Origin: Marinosulfonomonas sp.
Lineage (GTDB): Bacteria > Pseudomonadota > Alphaproteobacteria > Rhodobacterales > Rhodobacteraceae
Length of the DNA: 14,621 bases
Direction of reading: 5' to 3'
Assembly (NCBI GenBank): GCA_015494385.1
Contig: WGBJ01000093.1
Location: 1-14,621 of the forward strand
Shown: positions 1-7,415 of the stretch, one piece after another
Layout: every line of letters starts with the position of its first letter
Position numbering within the stretch: position 1 is the first letter of the stretch
Program-made: the position numbers and the translations under genes
Notes under the pieces: model-generated
Seen by the model: the letters and a program-made list of their open reading frames with translations, nothing else
What the model was told of the DNA's origin: nothing
Database searches by the model: none

Positions 1-329
1 CGCACCTTCAGCCCGCGCACGCGGCCCACTACGCGGCCGTTGACAACCACATCGTCGGCCATCACTTCGCCCTTGATAGTGGCGCCTTCGCCAACAGTCA
101 GCAGGTGGGCGCGGATGTCGCCTTCGACCTGACCTTCGATCAGGATGTCGCCGGTTGTTTTCAGATTTCCTTTGATATGCAAATCCGATGACAGGACAGA
201 TGCCGGCGGCTTTGGTTTTGCCGCTGCGGCCTGAAAATCGCCCGCAGGTTTGGCAGTGTCCGGAGTGGCCGGTTTGTCGCTTGTGCCCGCCTTGGGGCCG
301 GGTTCGTTGATTTTGCTCTTAGAAAACAT
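1..329 (-). CDS. Bactofilin (polymer-forming cytoskeletal protein), 3' end beyond the window
   Basis: Reading the minus strand from the ATG at 329 gives 109 complete residues before the window ends. Residues 1-45 are a Pro/Ala/Lys-rich disordered tail. From about residue 46 the bactofilin (DUF583) core begins, with the hydrophobic and glycine-spaced turns of a right-handed beta-helix (LHIKGNLKTTGDILIEGQVEGD, abbreviated here as the LHIKG...ILIEG...VEGDI rungs, then ATIKGEV and VVVNGRVVGRV). Bactofilins form nucleotide-free filaments that localise cell-wall enzymes at the inner membrane. The start overlaps the stop of the upstream M23 peptidase gene by 11 nt, and an AAGG ribosome binding site at 339-342 lies inside that gene, so the two are probably translationally coupled. 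Family assignment is firm from the rung pattern; the C-terminus cannot be seen. Confidence 0.9.
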   Translation of the reverse strand, partial: MFSKSKINEPGPKAGTSDKPATPDTAKPAGDFQAAAAKPKPPASVLSSDLHIKGNLKTTGDILIEGQVEGDIRAHLLTVGEGATIKGEVMADDVVVNGRVVGRVRGLKV

Positions 330-1641
330 CTTTCGCTGCCTTGATATAAGTCATTGGATTTACGGCCTTGCCGCCGACACGTACTTCGTAGTGAAGATGT
401 GTGCCTGTTGATCGTCCGGTGTTACCCATAGCACCTACTTGCTGTCCGCGCGAGACTCTTTGGCCGACCTTCACAAGAATTTTAGACATATGGGCGTAAC
501 GGGTTTCGATACCGAACGCATGTTGAATTTTCACCAGCTTGCCATAACCCTGGCCCCAGCCTGCCGAAATGACAACGCCATCGGCTGTTGCATAGATCGG
601 TGTGCCTAGAGCGGCGGCAAAATCCGTGCCCTTGTGCATCCGGCCCCAGCGCATCCCGAAGGGGCTGGTGAAACGGAAGGCAGATTTGACGGGCAGCGCA
701 AAGGGCGCTTTTTGTGCGGCAATACGATAGAGGTTCAGCCGGTCCAGCTGGTTCAGGATGTTATTGGCACGCAGCGTGTCGGCGTCCGGTTCCTGACCCA
801 TGGTGGAAAAAGACAGCGGCATAAGCGGGCCGCCCTGACCTGAATAGCCGCGGCGCACTTGCGAAATCAGGCTGTCGCTGGACAGACCGGCTGCCGCGAA
901 CATCTTGTCCAGTGGCTTGACCGAAATTGTCATCGCGTCTTCTAGCTGGGTAAAGATGCGGTCATTGCGCTCTTTCATCAGCTCGGCCTCGAATTCCAGT
1001 TCCTTCGCGTGGTTGATGGCCTCTTGGGCATCGACTGCGATCTGGTCACGCTCGGTGGCGGTGGTTTCCAGCGCGGATGTCATGAAATCCAGTGTGCCGA
1101 TGGCATCTTCGATCCGGCCGGCAGCGGTGGTGCCGTTTTCTTCGGCGCCGTTTAGCGCAACTTCCAGAGCCTGCGCCTTGGCGCGGGCTTCGTCACGTTC
1201 CGAAATTGTGCGCCGCAGGGTGGATTGAATGACATCGATGCCTTTGGCCAGCTCGGCGCGGCTGTCTTCGGATTCCAGCAGTTTGGTCTGCATTTCGGAA
1301 ATCTGGGCCAATGCAACACTAAAGCGTTGGTGCGCCATTTCCGCTTCTTGTGCGCGCAGGTCGCGTTCATCCGAAAGCGCGTTCAGGCGCGTTTCATATG
1401 CGATTTGTTCGCGTTTGACCTGTTCGCGGACATTGCCCGACCCGATGCTGTCGATCAGCAGGATTGCGGTGGCAAAGATCGCCCAGGAGAATACGGCAAT
1501 ACTGCCGACCCATCCAAGCAATTGCGTTACAGGGGTCAAACGGAGGAATTTCGTATCCGTTTCCGAACGCAGAAAGACCCGGCGCTCGGGGAATTTGCGT
1601 TCCAGAATGGAATTGATTTTAGTCGCCAGTCGAGAAGTCAA
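319..1641 (-). CDS. Membrane-anchored M23 (LytM) family metallopeptidase with coiled coil
   Basis: The 440-residue product is a probable peptidoglycan DD-endopeptidase acting in the periplasm. It has a short cytoplasmic N-terminus, one membrane segment (about residues 41-63), a long charged coiled-coil stretch (about 70-235), a linker, and a C-terminal LytM domain (about 320-435). All M23 catalytic positions are visible: H336 and D340 in HKGTD, H384 in RYAHMS, and H415/H417 in THLHYE, so the enzyme should be active. Layout and coiled coil resemble the Rhodobacterales M23 proteins with an N-terminal DUF5930-type region (family name from memory). The start is a TTG at 1641-1639: AGGG lies 8 nt upstream, an in-frame stop precedes it, and the next Met (about residue 102) is beyond the membrane segment. 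It is followed by a bactofilin overlapping by 11 nt, a pairing known from other bacteria in which the bactofilin positions the hydrolase during shape control. Confidence 0.93.
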   Translation of the reverse strand: MTSRLATKINSILERKFPERRVFLRSETDTKFLRLTPVTQLLGWVGSIAVFSWAIFATAILLIDSIGSGNVREQVKREQIAYETRLNALSDERDLRAQEAEMAHQRFSVALAQISEMQTKLLESEDSRAELAKGIDVIQSTLRRTISERDEARAKAQALEVALNGAEENGTTAAGRIEDAIGTLDFMTSALETTATERDQIAVDAQEAINHAKELEFEAELMKERNDRIFTQLEDAMTISVKPLDKMFAAAGLSSDSLISQVRRGYSGQGGPLMPLSFSTMGQEPDADTLRANNILNQLDRLNLYRIAAQKAPFALPVKSAFRFTSPFGMRWGRMHKGTDFAAALGTPIYATADGVVISAGWGQGYGKLVKIQHAFGIETRYAHMSKILVKVGQRVSRGQQVGAMGNTGRSTGTHLHYEVRVGGKAVNPMTYIKAAKDVF

Positions 1642-1649
1642 AACTATTG

Positions 1650-1653
1650 CCCT
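1650..1653 (-). promoter_or_regulatory. Ribosome binding site deciding the TTG start of the M23 peptidase
   Basis: On the minus strand AGGG is followed by 8 nt and then TTG at 1641. An in-frame TGA lies about 20 nt upstream of the TTG and there is no ATG or GTG with a comparable site, so this site supports the TTG start. Confidence 0.6.
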
Positions 1654-1704
1654 ATGTTTGTCTCACGGTGCGGATTTTGTCCCCATCACAAATCCCACCC
1701 GCTT

Positions 1705-1733
1705 TTGTTAACGAAGGGATAACTCTTGGGCAA
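1705..1733 (-). promoter_or_regulatory. Weak candidate promoter for the M23-bactofilin operon
   Basis: On the minus strand TTGCCC (1733-1728) and TAACAA (1710-1705) are separated by 17 nt. The -10 matches the sigma-70 consensus at only three positions. It lies 64 nt upstream of the TTG start. It is the best match I found in the region, but a different sigma factor or position is quite possible. Confidence 0.2.
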
Positions 1734-1920
1734 GAATTTTGAACCTGCCTCAGGGCCGCATTCCTATCTATATGATAAACAGGCGGTTTTCTGCCGATTT
1801 GTGCGGGGATTTCTGTAGGTCTGTGCCGATCCGGGGGCAAAAGCGGGAAACGGGAATTTTTTTCCGGCTGTGGTGGCTGTCCGGGGCGACGTTGGCATTC
1901 GCATCCGGATATGTTGTCGG

Positions 1921-1960
1921 TCTGGCGGGCGGCAGGTGCTACAGAACGCCCCCCGCCAGA
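1921..1960 (-). terminator. Possible hairpin terminator after the periplasmic rhodanese gene
   Basis: A perfect 9-bp inverted repeat (TCTGGCGGG / CCCGCCAGA, arms 1921-1929 and 1952-1960) begins 9 nt after the rhodanese stop codon. The 22-nt loop is large and no U-run follows on the minus strand, so it may be a 3'-end-protecting hairpin or a factor-assisted terminator rather than an intrinsic one. Confidence 0.35.
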
Positions 1961-1968
1961 CTGATGTT

Positions 1969-2619
1969 CTAGTTCGGTATTTCGACAGTCAGGCCGTTGC
2001 CAAGCCAGCTTTGCATCCCGCCGCGGTAGTAGTGCAGCTTTTCAGCGGGGTAGTTGATGGCCAACAGATTGCTGATGGCGGTTGGCGATTGATCGCACCA
2101 CGGACCATTGCAAAACAACAGCAAATCTTTGGGGTCGGTAAACTCCCAATTGCCGTCTGCGGACTGTTTGCCGCTTAGCATGACCATAAGCGAGTCGAAA
2201 AAGACATTGTCCGGTCCGGGAACAAAAGCATTGTAAGGCAGGTTCACCGCGCCGGGGATTGTGCCCTTGGCATACCAGTCGCTTGTGCGGGAATCGATCA
2301 GGAAACCATGCCCTTTATCGACCTTGTCCTGCAAAAATGACAACAATTCCAGTTCGCCATAAGTATTTACACCTTCATGGATGATCATGGGCTGGATGCA
2401 GAATTCGGGGCAGGGACGAGACGTTTTCGCATAGGCATCCGGAATGCGGGCATTCGGATCCTGATTGCGGCTGATGACATATGTCTTGCCGTTAAAACCA
2501 TACTCGACCTGCGCAATGTCTTTGGTGATGCGCACTTCCTGCGCTGTTGCCTGCAGGGCACCGCCAATGAGAGTCGCCGCAAATGCTGCCAGAAATTGGC
2601 CCGCCAGTCGTTTTTTCAT
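1969..2619 (-). CDS. Exported (periplasmic) rhodanese-like domain protein
   Basis: The 216-residue product starts with a Sec signal peptide (KKR, hydrophobic stretch, likely cleavage near ATA-Q at about residue 26), so it should act in the periplasm. Residues about 85-214 form a rhodanese fold: FLIDSRTSDWYAKGTIPGAVNLP is the usual N-terminal half, and LLLFCNGPWCDQSPTA carries the active-site cysteine C170. A second cysteine, C175, sits in the same loop (CNGPWC). A further pair, C70 and C74 (CPEFC), lies before the domain. Rhodaneses transfer sulfane sulfur through a cysteine persulfide; the paired cysteines could equally allow disulfide chemistry. The ATG at 2619 has AAGGA 9 nt upstream. An operator-like palindrome lies at 2643-2662, about 24 bp upstream of the start. 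The gene stands alone and is divergent from the AsmA-like gene. The physiological substrate is not clear from sequence. Confidence 0.88.
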   Translation of the reverse strand: MKKRLAGQFLAAFAATLIGGALQATAQEVRITKDIAQVEYGFNGKTYVISRNQDPNARIPDAYAKTSRPCPEFCIQPMIIHEGVNTYGELELLSFLQDKVDKGHGFLIDSRTSDWYAKGTIPGAVNLPYNAFVPGPDNVFFDSLMVMLSGKQSADGNWEFTDPKDLLLFCNGPWCDQSPTAISNLLAINYPAEKLHYYRGGMQSWLGNGLTVEIPN

Positions 2620-2934
2620 AGTTGAGTTTCCTTACTCATTACACATTCAATACCGTGAATGTATTTCGCAGTCGCTCTAAAACCGGCCAATGCTGTCATG
2701 ATTGCGAAAGAATTGTGATAATATCTGGGCGCGGTGCCGGATCGCCGGTTTCAGGACAATTTTACGCACCCTGCGTCGTTGCCAAGGGGCTTGTCCTGCT
2801 GGAATCGGCGGTTTTCGGCATTCGGCAATCAGCATTGAAAATTTGTGGTTCAGTTTTACCTGCTTAACAGCATAGAAAGAGTAGGGGGACGGTCAGGGTA
2901 ATTACCTGCCGCCAAGAGGGCACGAAACAAATAG
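2620..2934. other. Divergent intergenic region between rhodanese and AsmA-like genes
   Basis: These 315 bases hold the promoters of two divergent genes. The left end has the palindromic operator described separately. For the rightward gene, an extended -10-like TGA-TAATAT lies at 2716-2724, giving a leader of about 200 nt if used; a nearer weak pair is TTGTGG (2843-2848) with TAACAG (2865-2870) at 16 nt. I see no open frame with coding character and no riboswitch that I recognise. Confidence 0.4.
2643..2662. promoter_or_regulatory. Operator-like palindrome (ATTC-N8-GAAT), candidate SqrR/BigR-type site
   Basis: Perfect 7-bp arms ACATTCA and TGAATGT are separated by 6 nt, giving ATTC-N8-GAAT. 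The site ends 24 bp before the rhodanese start codon and so overlaps the expected transcription start or promoter. From memory, the Rhodobacter persulfide-responsive repressor SqrR (ArsR family, relative of BigR) uses sites of this form. The same arrangement occurs upstream of the other rhodanese gene (11337-11358). The size and symmetry are seen directly; the identity of the regulator is inferred. Confidence 0.6.
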
Positions 2935-5900
2935 ATGAGCAAAGATCAAGCCTCAGAGACGCAAGCCTTGGATGAAAAGGCTGACAAGGCAGAGCGACGC
3001 AAGCGTCGCCGGCGGCGTGTCGGGGTTTGGCTGTGGGGATCAGCCAAGATGCTGGTTCTGCTGGTCGCTGCGGGTTTGGTGATTTTCGCAATGTCGGGAA
3101 AATCCATCCGTGCGCCGGGCTGGATGCAGACGCGAATCCTGAGCCAGTTGAACGCGGCCGTTTCAGACGGGGATGTGGGGTTTCAGGCGATTGGGCTGCA
3201 TTTCGAAAAGGGGCTGAAGCCAACAATCACGGTAAAGGGTCTGGTGCTGCGAAATGCCAAGGGGGCTGTGATCGCACAGGTGGCCACGGCCAGTGCGTCG
3301 CTGTCCCCCAAGGCGCTGATACAGGGGGAAGTCAGGCCAACGGATGTGCGGTTAAATCAGGCTTCGGTGACTTTGCAGCGGGCAAGGAACGGCCAGTTCG
3401 ATCTGGGGTTTGGTGTTGATGTGGCGGGGGATGGTGCCGAAGCCACGGAAACCAAAACGCTGGGGCAATTGCTGGACGGGGTGGACAAGGCGTTTGAAAC
3501 GCCGGTTCTGGCAACAATCGAAACGGTGGAGCTGACCAATCTTATTCTGAACTTTTCCGATATGCGCGCCCGGCGTGGCTGGCTGCTGACCGAGGGGCGT
3601 ATGCAGTTGCAGCAGGACGCCGAAAAGGTTGCGATCAGCGTCGGGTTTGCGCTGAATTATGGCGCTGCCCAACCTGCAACTGTGGCGCTGAATTTCGACA
3701 CCCAAAAAGGCTCGACTGTTGCGGGGTTCGGCATCAAGGTTGAACAGGTCGCCGCGCGCGATCTGGCTTCACAGTTGCCTGCATTGGCCTGGCTGGGGGT
3801 GCTTGACGCGCCGATTTCGGGGGCGATGCGGGCCAAGATCGACGAAGACGGGTTGCTGGGGCAAATGGACGGCACGCTGGAAATCGGCAGCGGATCCCTG
3901 AAACCCAACGAACAAACCCGCGCCATCGCCTTTGAATCCGGTCGCGCCTATTTCGGATATGATCCCAAGGCACAGCGGATCCGGTTTGACGAACTGTCGG
4001 TAAAGACAGGCGCAGGCAGGCTGGTGGTCGAGGGGCAGGGATATCTTCGGGACATGGTGAACGGCGTTCCCGAGGTGATGTTGGGGCAATTCCGGATACA
4101 GGAATTGTCGGTTGACCCGGACGGTGTGTTCCAGTCGCCTGTGGCCTTTACCGGCGGGGCGGCGGACCTGCGGTTGCGGATTGACCCGTTCCAGCTGGAT
4201 ATCGGGCAGGCTGTGCTTGAGGATGGCGACAACAGCTATCTGGTCAAAGGCAAAGTCACCGCGGATACCGGGGGCTGGCATCTGGCAATGGACGCCAGTG
4301 TGGATGCGATCACCCCCGAACGGCTGGTTGGCCTGTGGCCGCTTAAGGTGGTGCCAAATACGCGCGAATGGATCGACGAAAACGTCAATTCCGCCAAAAT
4401 CTTTAATGTGAACGGGGCTATACGGGTGAATTCCGGTGAAAAGCCGGTGTTCGGTTTGGGGTTTGAATTCCGGAACGCCAATATGCGTTATATGAAGCAT
4501 CTGCCGGTGGTGGAAAACGGCGCTGGTCACGGAACGATTGCTGACAATGTGCTGACAGTTGTGGTGGACCGTGGCAATGTGACCGCGCCCGAGGGCGGGG
4601 TGATGGATGCCACGGGCACGGTGTTCCAGATCCCCGACATCAACATCAAAGGCCCCCCTGCGGTGATTTACCTAAAGGCACAGGGGCCGGTGCAGGCGGC
4701 GATGTCACTGCTGGATCAAAAGCCGTTCAACATTATGTCCAAGGCCGGTCAGCCTGTTGATCTGGCCACGGGGCGGATTGCGCTGGATGCTGAAATCCAC
4801 TTGCGGCTGGTCAAAAAGGTCGAGGTCGAGGATGTGGATTACGATGTTAACGCCACCCTGACCAACGTGCGCAGTGACAAACTGGTTGCGGGGCGTGTGC
4901 TGACGGCAAGGGAACTGGCCCTTGTTGCCAACCCGCAAGATGTAGAGATTTCCGGCGAGGGATTTTTGGGCAAGGTGCCGGTGCAGGGGGCGTGGCATCA
5001 GAAACTGGGCAAGGAATTCGCAGGCCAGTCGCGGGTGGAAGGCACGGTCGAGCTGTCGCAACGCTTTATCGATGAATTCAGTATCGGCCTGCCCAAAGGC
5101 AGCGTGACGGGGACCGGTAGTGGGCAGATCGGGATCGACCTGCGGCGCGGCGAGGATTCAAAATTCCGGCTGGTTTCGGATCTGGCCAATGTCGGTCTGC
5201 GAATCCGCGATCTGGGTTGGTCCCTGCCCAAAAGCCGCAAGGGAAATCTGGAAGTTGTCGGCACATTGGGCACGCCGCCCCGTATTGACAAGCTGGTGAT
5301 CGAAGGGGCGGGATTGCAGGCCGTTGGCAGCGTGAAAATGACGCCAGCAGGGGATTTGGAAATCGCCAAATTCTCGCGGGTCAAGCTGGCGGGCTGGCTG
5401 GATGCACCCGTGGAATTGATCGGGCGGGGCCGCGGGGCCACGCCATCGGTGCGCCTGACCGGCGGTGTGGTGGACACGCGCAAGGCGGCCTTTGGCAGTG
5501 GCGGTGGCGGCTCGGGCGGTGCCGGTGCGGGGGGAACGCTGACTGTGGCGCTGGACCGTTTGATCGTGTCCGAGGGCATTACCCTGACCGGATTTCGCGG
5601 CACATTTACCCGCCGCAACGGCTTTAGCGGGGATTATACCGCGCGGGTCAACGGCAAGGCGCCGATTTCGGGGATTGTGGTGCCCTCGAAAGGCGGCAGC
5701 GCGTTCCGGATCAAATCCAAAGATGCGGGGGCCGTGTTCAGGGCCGCCGGTGTGCTGGAAACGGTGCGCGAGGGCACGATGGATCTGACGCTGGTTCCCC
5801 GTAAGGGATACGAGGGGCAGTATGACGGTGTGCTGGAAGGCAAATCCATCAAGATACGCGGCGCACCGGCCATGGCCGATCTGCTGAGTGCGATCAGCGG

Positions 5901-6273
5901 GGTCGGGTTGCTGGAGCAGCTGAACGGCAAAGGCATTTTGTTTACCGACTATCGCGCCCGGTTCCGGTTGACGCCAACGCAGGTGATCATCCTGTCCAGC
6001 AGCGCGGTCGGGGCCTCGATGGGGGTGTCGATGGACGGGTTTTATAACCTTGGCTCCAGCACGCTGGACATGCAGGGGGTGATTTCGCCGGTTTATTTCG
6101 TCAACGGCATTGGCCGGATATTCACCCGCAAGGGGGAAGGGCTGTTCGGCTTTAACTACCGCATGACCGGCAAGGCGTCTGATCCGAAAATCACGGTCAA
6201 CCCGCTGTCGATCCTGACCCCCGGCATGTTCCGGGAAATTTTCAAACGTCCCCCGCCCAAGGTTGCCCAATAA
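2935..6273 (+). CDS. YhdP/AsmA-like envelope protein (DUF3971 and AsmA-like C-terminal domain)
   Basis: The 1112-residue product has a short charged cytoplasmic tail with an RRKRRRRR cluster (about 21-28), one membrane segment (about 30-53), and then a very long periplasmic part made of repeating amphipathic beta-strands, as in the AsmA/YhdP/TamB group. The DUF3971-like middle (about 330-700) includes the [17 protein letters not shown] segment typical of YhdP-type proteins. A glycine-rich spacer at 854-866 ([14 protein letters not shown]) precedes the AsmA-like C-terminal domain (about 870-1095), ending in the [12 protein letters not shown] region. Relatives bridge inner and outer membrane and help move phospholipids to the outer membrane; that role is inferred from the family. 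E. coli YhdP is somewhat longer (about 1266). The ATG at 2935 is poorly served: the nearest purine run, AGAGGG at 2915-2920, is 14 nt away. The stop overlaps the queA start by one base (TAATG). Confidence 0.85.
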   Translation: MSKDQASETQALDEKADKAERRKRRRRRVGVWLWGSAKMLVLLVAAGLVIFAMSGKSIRAPGWMQTRILSQLNAAVSDGDVGFQAIGLHFEKGLKPTITVKGLVLRNAKGAVIAQVATASASLSPKALIQGEVRPTDVRLNQASVTLQRARNGQFDLGFGVDVAGDGAEATETKTLGQLLDGVDKAFETPVLATIETVELTNLILNFSDMRARRGWLLTEGRMQLQQDAEKVAISVGFALNYGAAQPATVALNFDTQKGSTVAGFGIKVEQVAARDLASQLPALAWLGVLDAPISGAMRAKIDEDGLLGQMDGTLEIGSGSLKPNEQTRAIAFESGRAYFGYDPKAQRIRFDELSVKTGAGRLVVEGQGYLRDMVNGVPEVMLGQFRIQELSVDPDGVFQSPVAFTGGAADLRLRIDPFQLDIGQAVLEDGDNSYLVKGKVTADTGGWHLAMDASVDAITPERLVGLWPLKVVPNTREWIDENVNSAKIFNVNGAIRVNSGEKPVFGLGFEFRNANMRYMKHLPVVENGAGHGTIADNVLTVVVDRGNVTAPEGGVMDATGTVFQIPDINIKGPPAVIYLKAQGPVQAAMSLLDQKPFNIMSKAGQPVDLATGRIALDAEIHLRLVKKVEVEDVDYDVNATLTNVRSDKLVAGRVLTARELALVANPQDVEISGEGFLGKVPVQGAWHQKLGKEFAGQSRVEGTVELSQRFIDEFSIGLPKGSVTGTGSGQIGIDLRRGEDSKFRLVSDLANVGLRIRDLGWSLPKSRKGNLEVVGTLGTPPRIDKLVIEGAGLQAVGSVKMTPAGDLEIAKFSRVKLAGWLDAPVELIGRGRGATPSVRLTGGVVDTRKAAFGSGGGGSGGAGAGGTLTVALDRLIVSEGITLTGFRGTFTRRNGFSGDYTARVNGKAPISGIVVPSKGGSAFRIKSKDAGAVFRAAGVLETVREGTMDLTLVPRKGYEGQYDGVLEGKSIKIRGAPAMADLLSAISGVGLLEQLNGKGILFTDYRARFRLTPTQVIILSSSAVGASMGVSMDGFYNLGSSTLDMQGVISPVYFVNGIGRIFTRKGEGLFGFNYRMTGKASDPKITVNPLSILTPGMFREIFKRPPPKVAQ

Positions 6274-7340
6274 TGAAACTGTCCGATTTCGATTTCGATC
6301 TGCCTGATGATCTGATCGCCACCCGTCCGGCCCGCCCGCGCACCTCCGCGCGGATGCTGGTGGTGCATGGCGATGACATGCAGGACAAAACGGTGGCCGA
6401 TCTGCCGGATGTGTTACAGGCCGGCGACCGGCTGGTGCTGAACGATACCAAGGTCATTCCGGCACGCCTGTTCGGCCTGCGCCACCGCGAGTCCGCGCAA
6501 GGGCCGGTTGTGGCAAAAATCGAGGTGACTCTGCTGGAGCCACAGGCCGGTGGCGACTGGATGGCGCTGGTCAAACCTTTGAAAAAGCTGAAGGTTGGCG
6601 AAGATGTGGTGTTTTCCGATGCCCTGTCCGCCACCCTGATCGACAAACCCGAAGGCACGGCGATTTTACGGTTCAACCTGACAGGCGATGATTTCGATGC
6701 GGCGCTGGCCGAGGCAGGCGCGATGCCCTTGCCCCCCTATATCGCCGCCAAACGTCCGGCAGATGCGCAGGACAAGCAGGATTACCAAACCGTTTTTGCC
6801 CGCCACAAGGGGGCTGTGGCCGCCCCCACGGCGTCTTTGCATTTCGACGATGATCTGCTGGCGCAACTTGCGGCAAAGGGTGTTGAATTCACCCATGTCA
6901 CCCTGCATGTGGGCGCGGGCACCTTTCTGCCGGTCAAGGTGGATGATGTCAGCCAGCACAAGATGCACTCGGAATGGGGGCACGTCAGCCAGCAAGCGGC
7001 GGACGAGGTGAACGCCACCCACGCTAGCGGCGGGCGGGTGATCCCTGTGGGCACCACGGCGTTGCGGTTGATCGAAAGTGCGGCGGATAAGGATGGCCGG
7101 TTGCAGCCGTGGCGTGGCAGCACCGATATTTTCATCCGGCCCGGTTACCGGTTTCGGGTGGCCGATGCCTTGATGACCAATTTCCATTTGCCCAAATCCA
7201 CCCTGATGATGCTGGTTTCGGCCATGATGGGCACAGAGCGGATCAAGGACATTTACCGGCACGCAATCCGGAACGGTTATCGTTTCTTTTCCTACGGGGA
7301 TTCGTCGATTTTGTTTCCCAAGGGTGAAACCCGACGTTAA
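6273..7340 (+). CDS. queA: S-adenosylmethionine:tRNA ribosyltransferase-isomerase
   Basis: QueA acts in the cytoplasm, transferring and isomerising the ribosyl group of SAM onto preQ1-modified tRNA to give epoxyqueuosine at wobble position 34 of GUN-anticodon tRNAs. The 355-residue length fits the family. Recognisable segments run through the whole protein: [20 protein letters not shown] at the N-terminus, [18 protein letters not shown], the central PLPPYI and [10 protein letters not shown]...[12 protein letters not shown] block, [24 protein letters not shown], and the C-terminal [19 protein letters not shown] and [12 protein letters not shown]. The ATG shares its A with the stop of the preceding AsmA-like gene, so the two are almost certainly cotranscribed and translationally coupled. 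The usual partner tgt is not adjacent here. Confidence 0.97.
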   Translation: MKLSDFDFDLPDDLIATRPARPRTSARMLVVHGDDMQDKTVADLPDVLQAGDRLVLNDTKVIPARLFGLRHRESAQGPVVAKIEVTLLEPQAGGDWMALVKPLKKLKVGEDVVFSDALSATLIDKPEGTAILRFNLTGDDFDAALAEAGAMPLPPYIAAKRPADAQDKQDYQTVFARHKGAVAAPTASLHFDDDLLAQLAAKGVEFTHVTLHVGAGTFLPVKVDDVSQHKMHSEWGHVSQQAADEVNATHASGGRVIPVGTTALRLIESAADKDGRLQPWRGSTDIFIRPGYRFRVADALMTNFHLPKSTLMMLVSAMMGTERIKDIYRHAIRNGYRFFSYGDSSILFPKGETRR

Positions 7341-7415
7341 AGCGTCGCCACGGGCACAGCGAATCCATTTCAGAACCGCCACGCTCGGCTTCGGACAAAC
7401 GCGTGGAGAAGTCTT

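Larger units (their letters stand above)
1642..1968. other. Intergenic region between the M23 peptidase and the rhodanese gene
   Basis: These 327 bases separate two minus-strand genes. I see no convincing gene: short open frames on both strands lack a good ribosome binding site and give arginine/proline-rich products resembling no family I know. The right part has an inverted repeat just after the rhodanese stop, listed separately. The left part should carry the promoter of the M23-bactofilin operon. The best candidate is weak (TTGCCC at 1733-1728, 17 nt, TAACAA at 1710-1705, minus strand), and its -35 overlaps a small palindrome TCTTG-CC-CAAGA. Confidence 0.5.

Noticed and set aside
1739..1972. 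A 77-codon plus-strand frame in the gap between the M23 peptidase and rhodanese genes, with a hydrophobic stretch
   Set aside because: No ribosome binding site, Arg-rich start, and it runs through the hairpin and into the rhodanese stop; coding cannot be supported.
5158..6270. A 370-codon open frame on the minus strand opposite the AsmA-like gene
   Set aside because: His/Arg/Pro/Gln-rich composition typical of an antisense frame in GC-rich DNA; the plus-strand protein has clear family features over the same stretch.
7332..7347. A small hairpin CGACG-N6-CGTCG over the queA stop as a terminator
   Set aside because: Only 5 bp and no T-run follows; the next gene is 75 nt away and may be cotranscribed.
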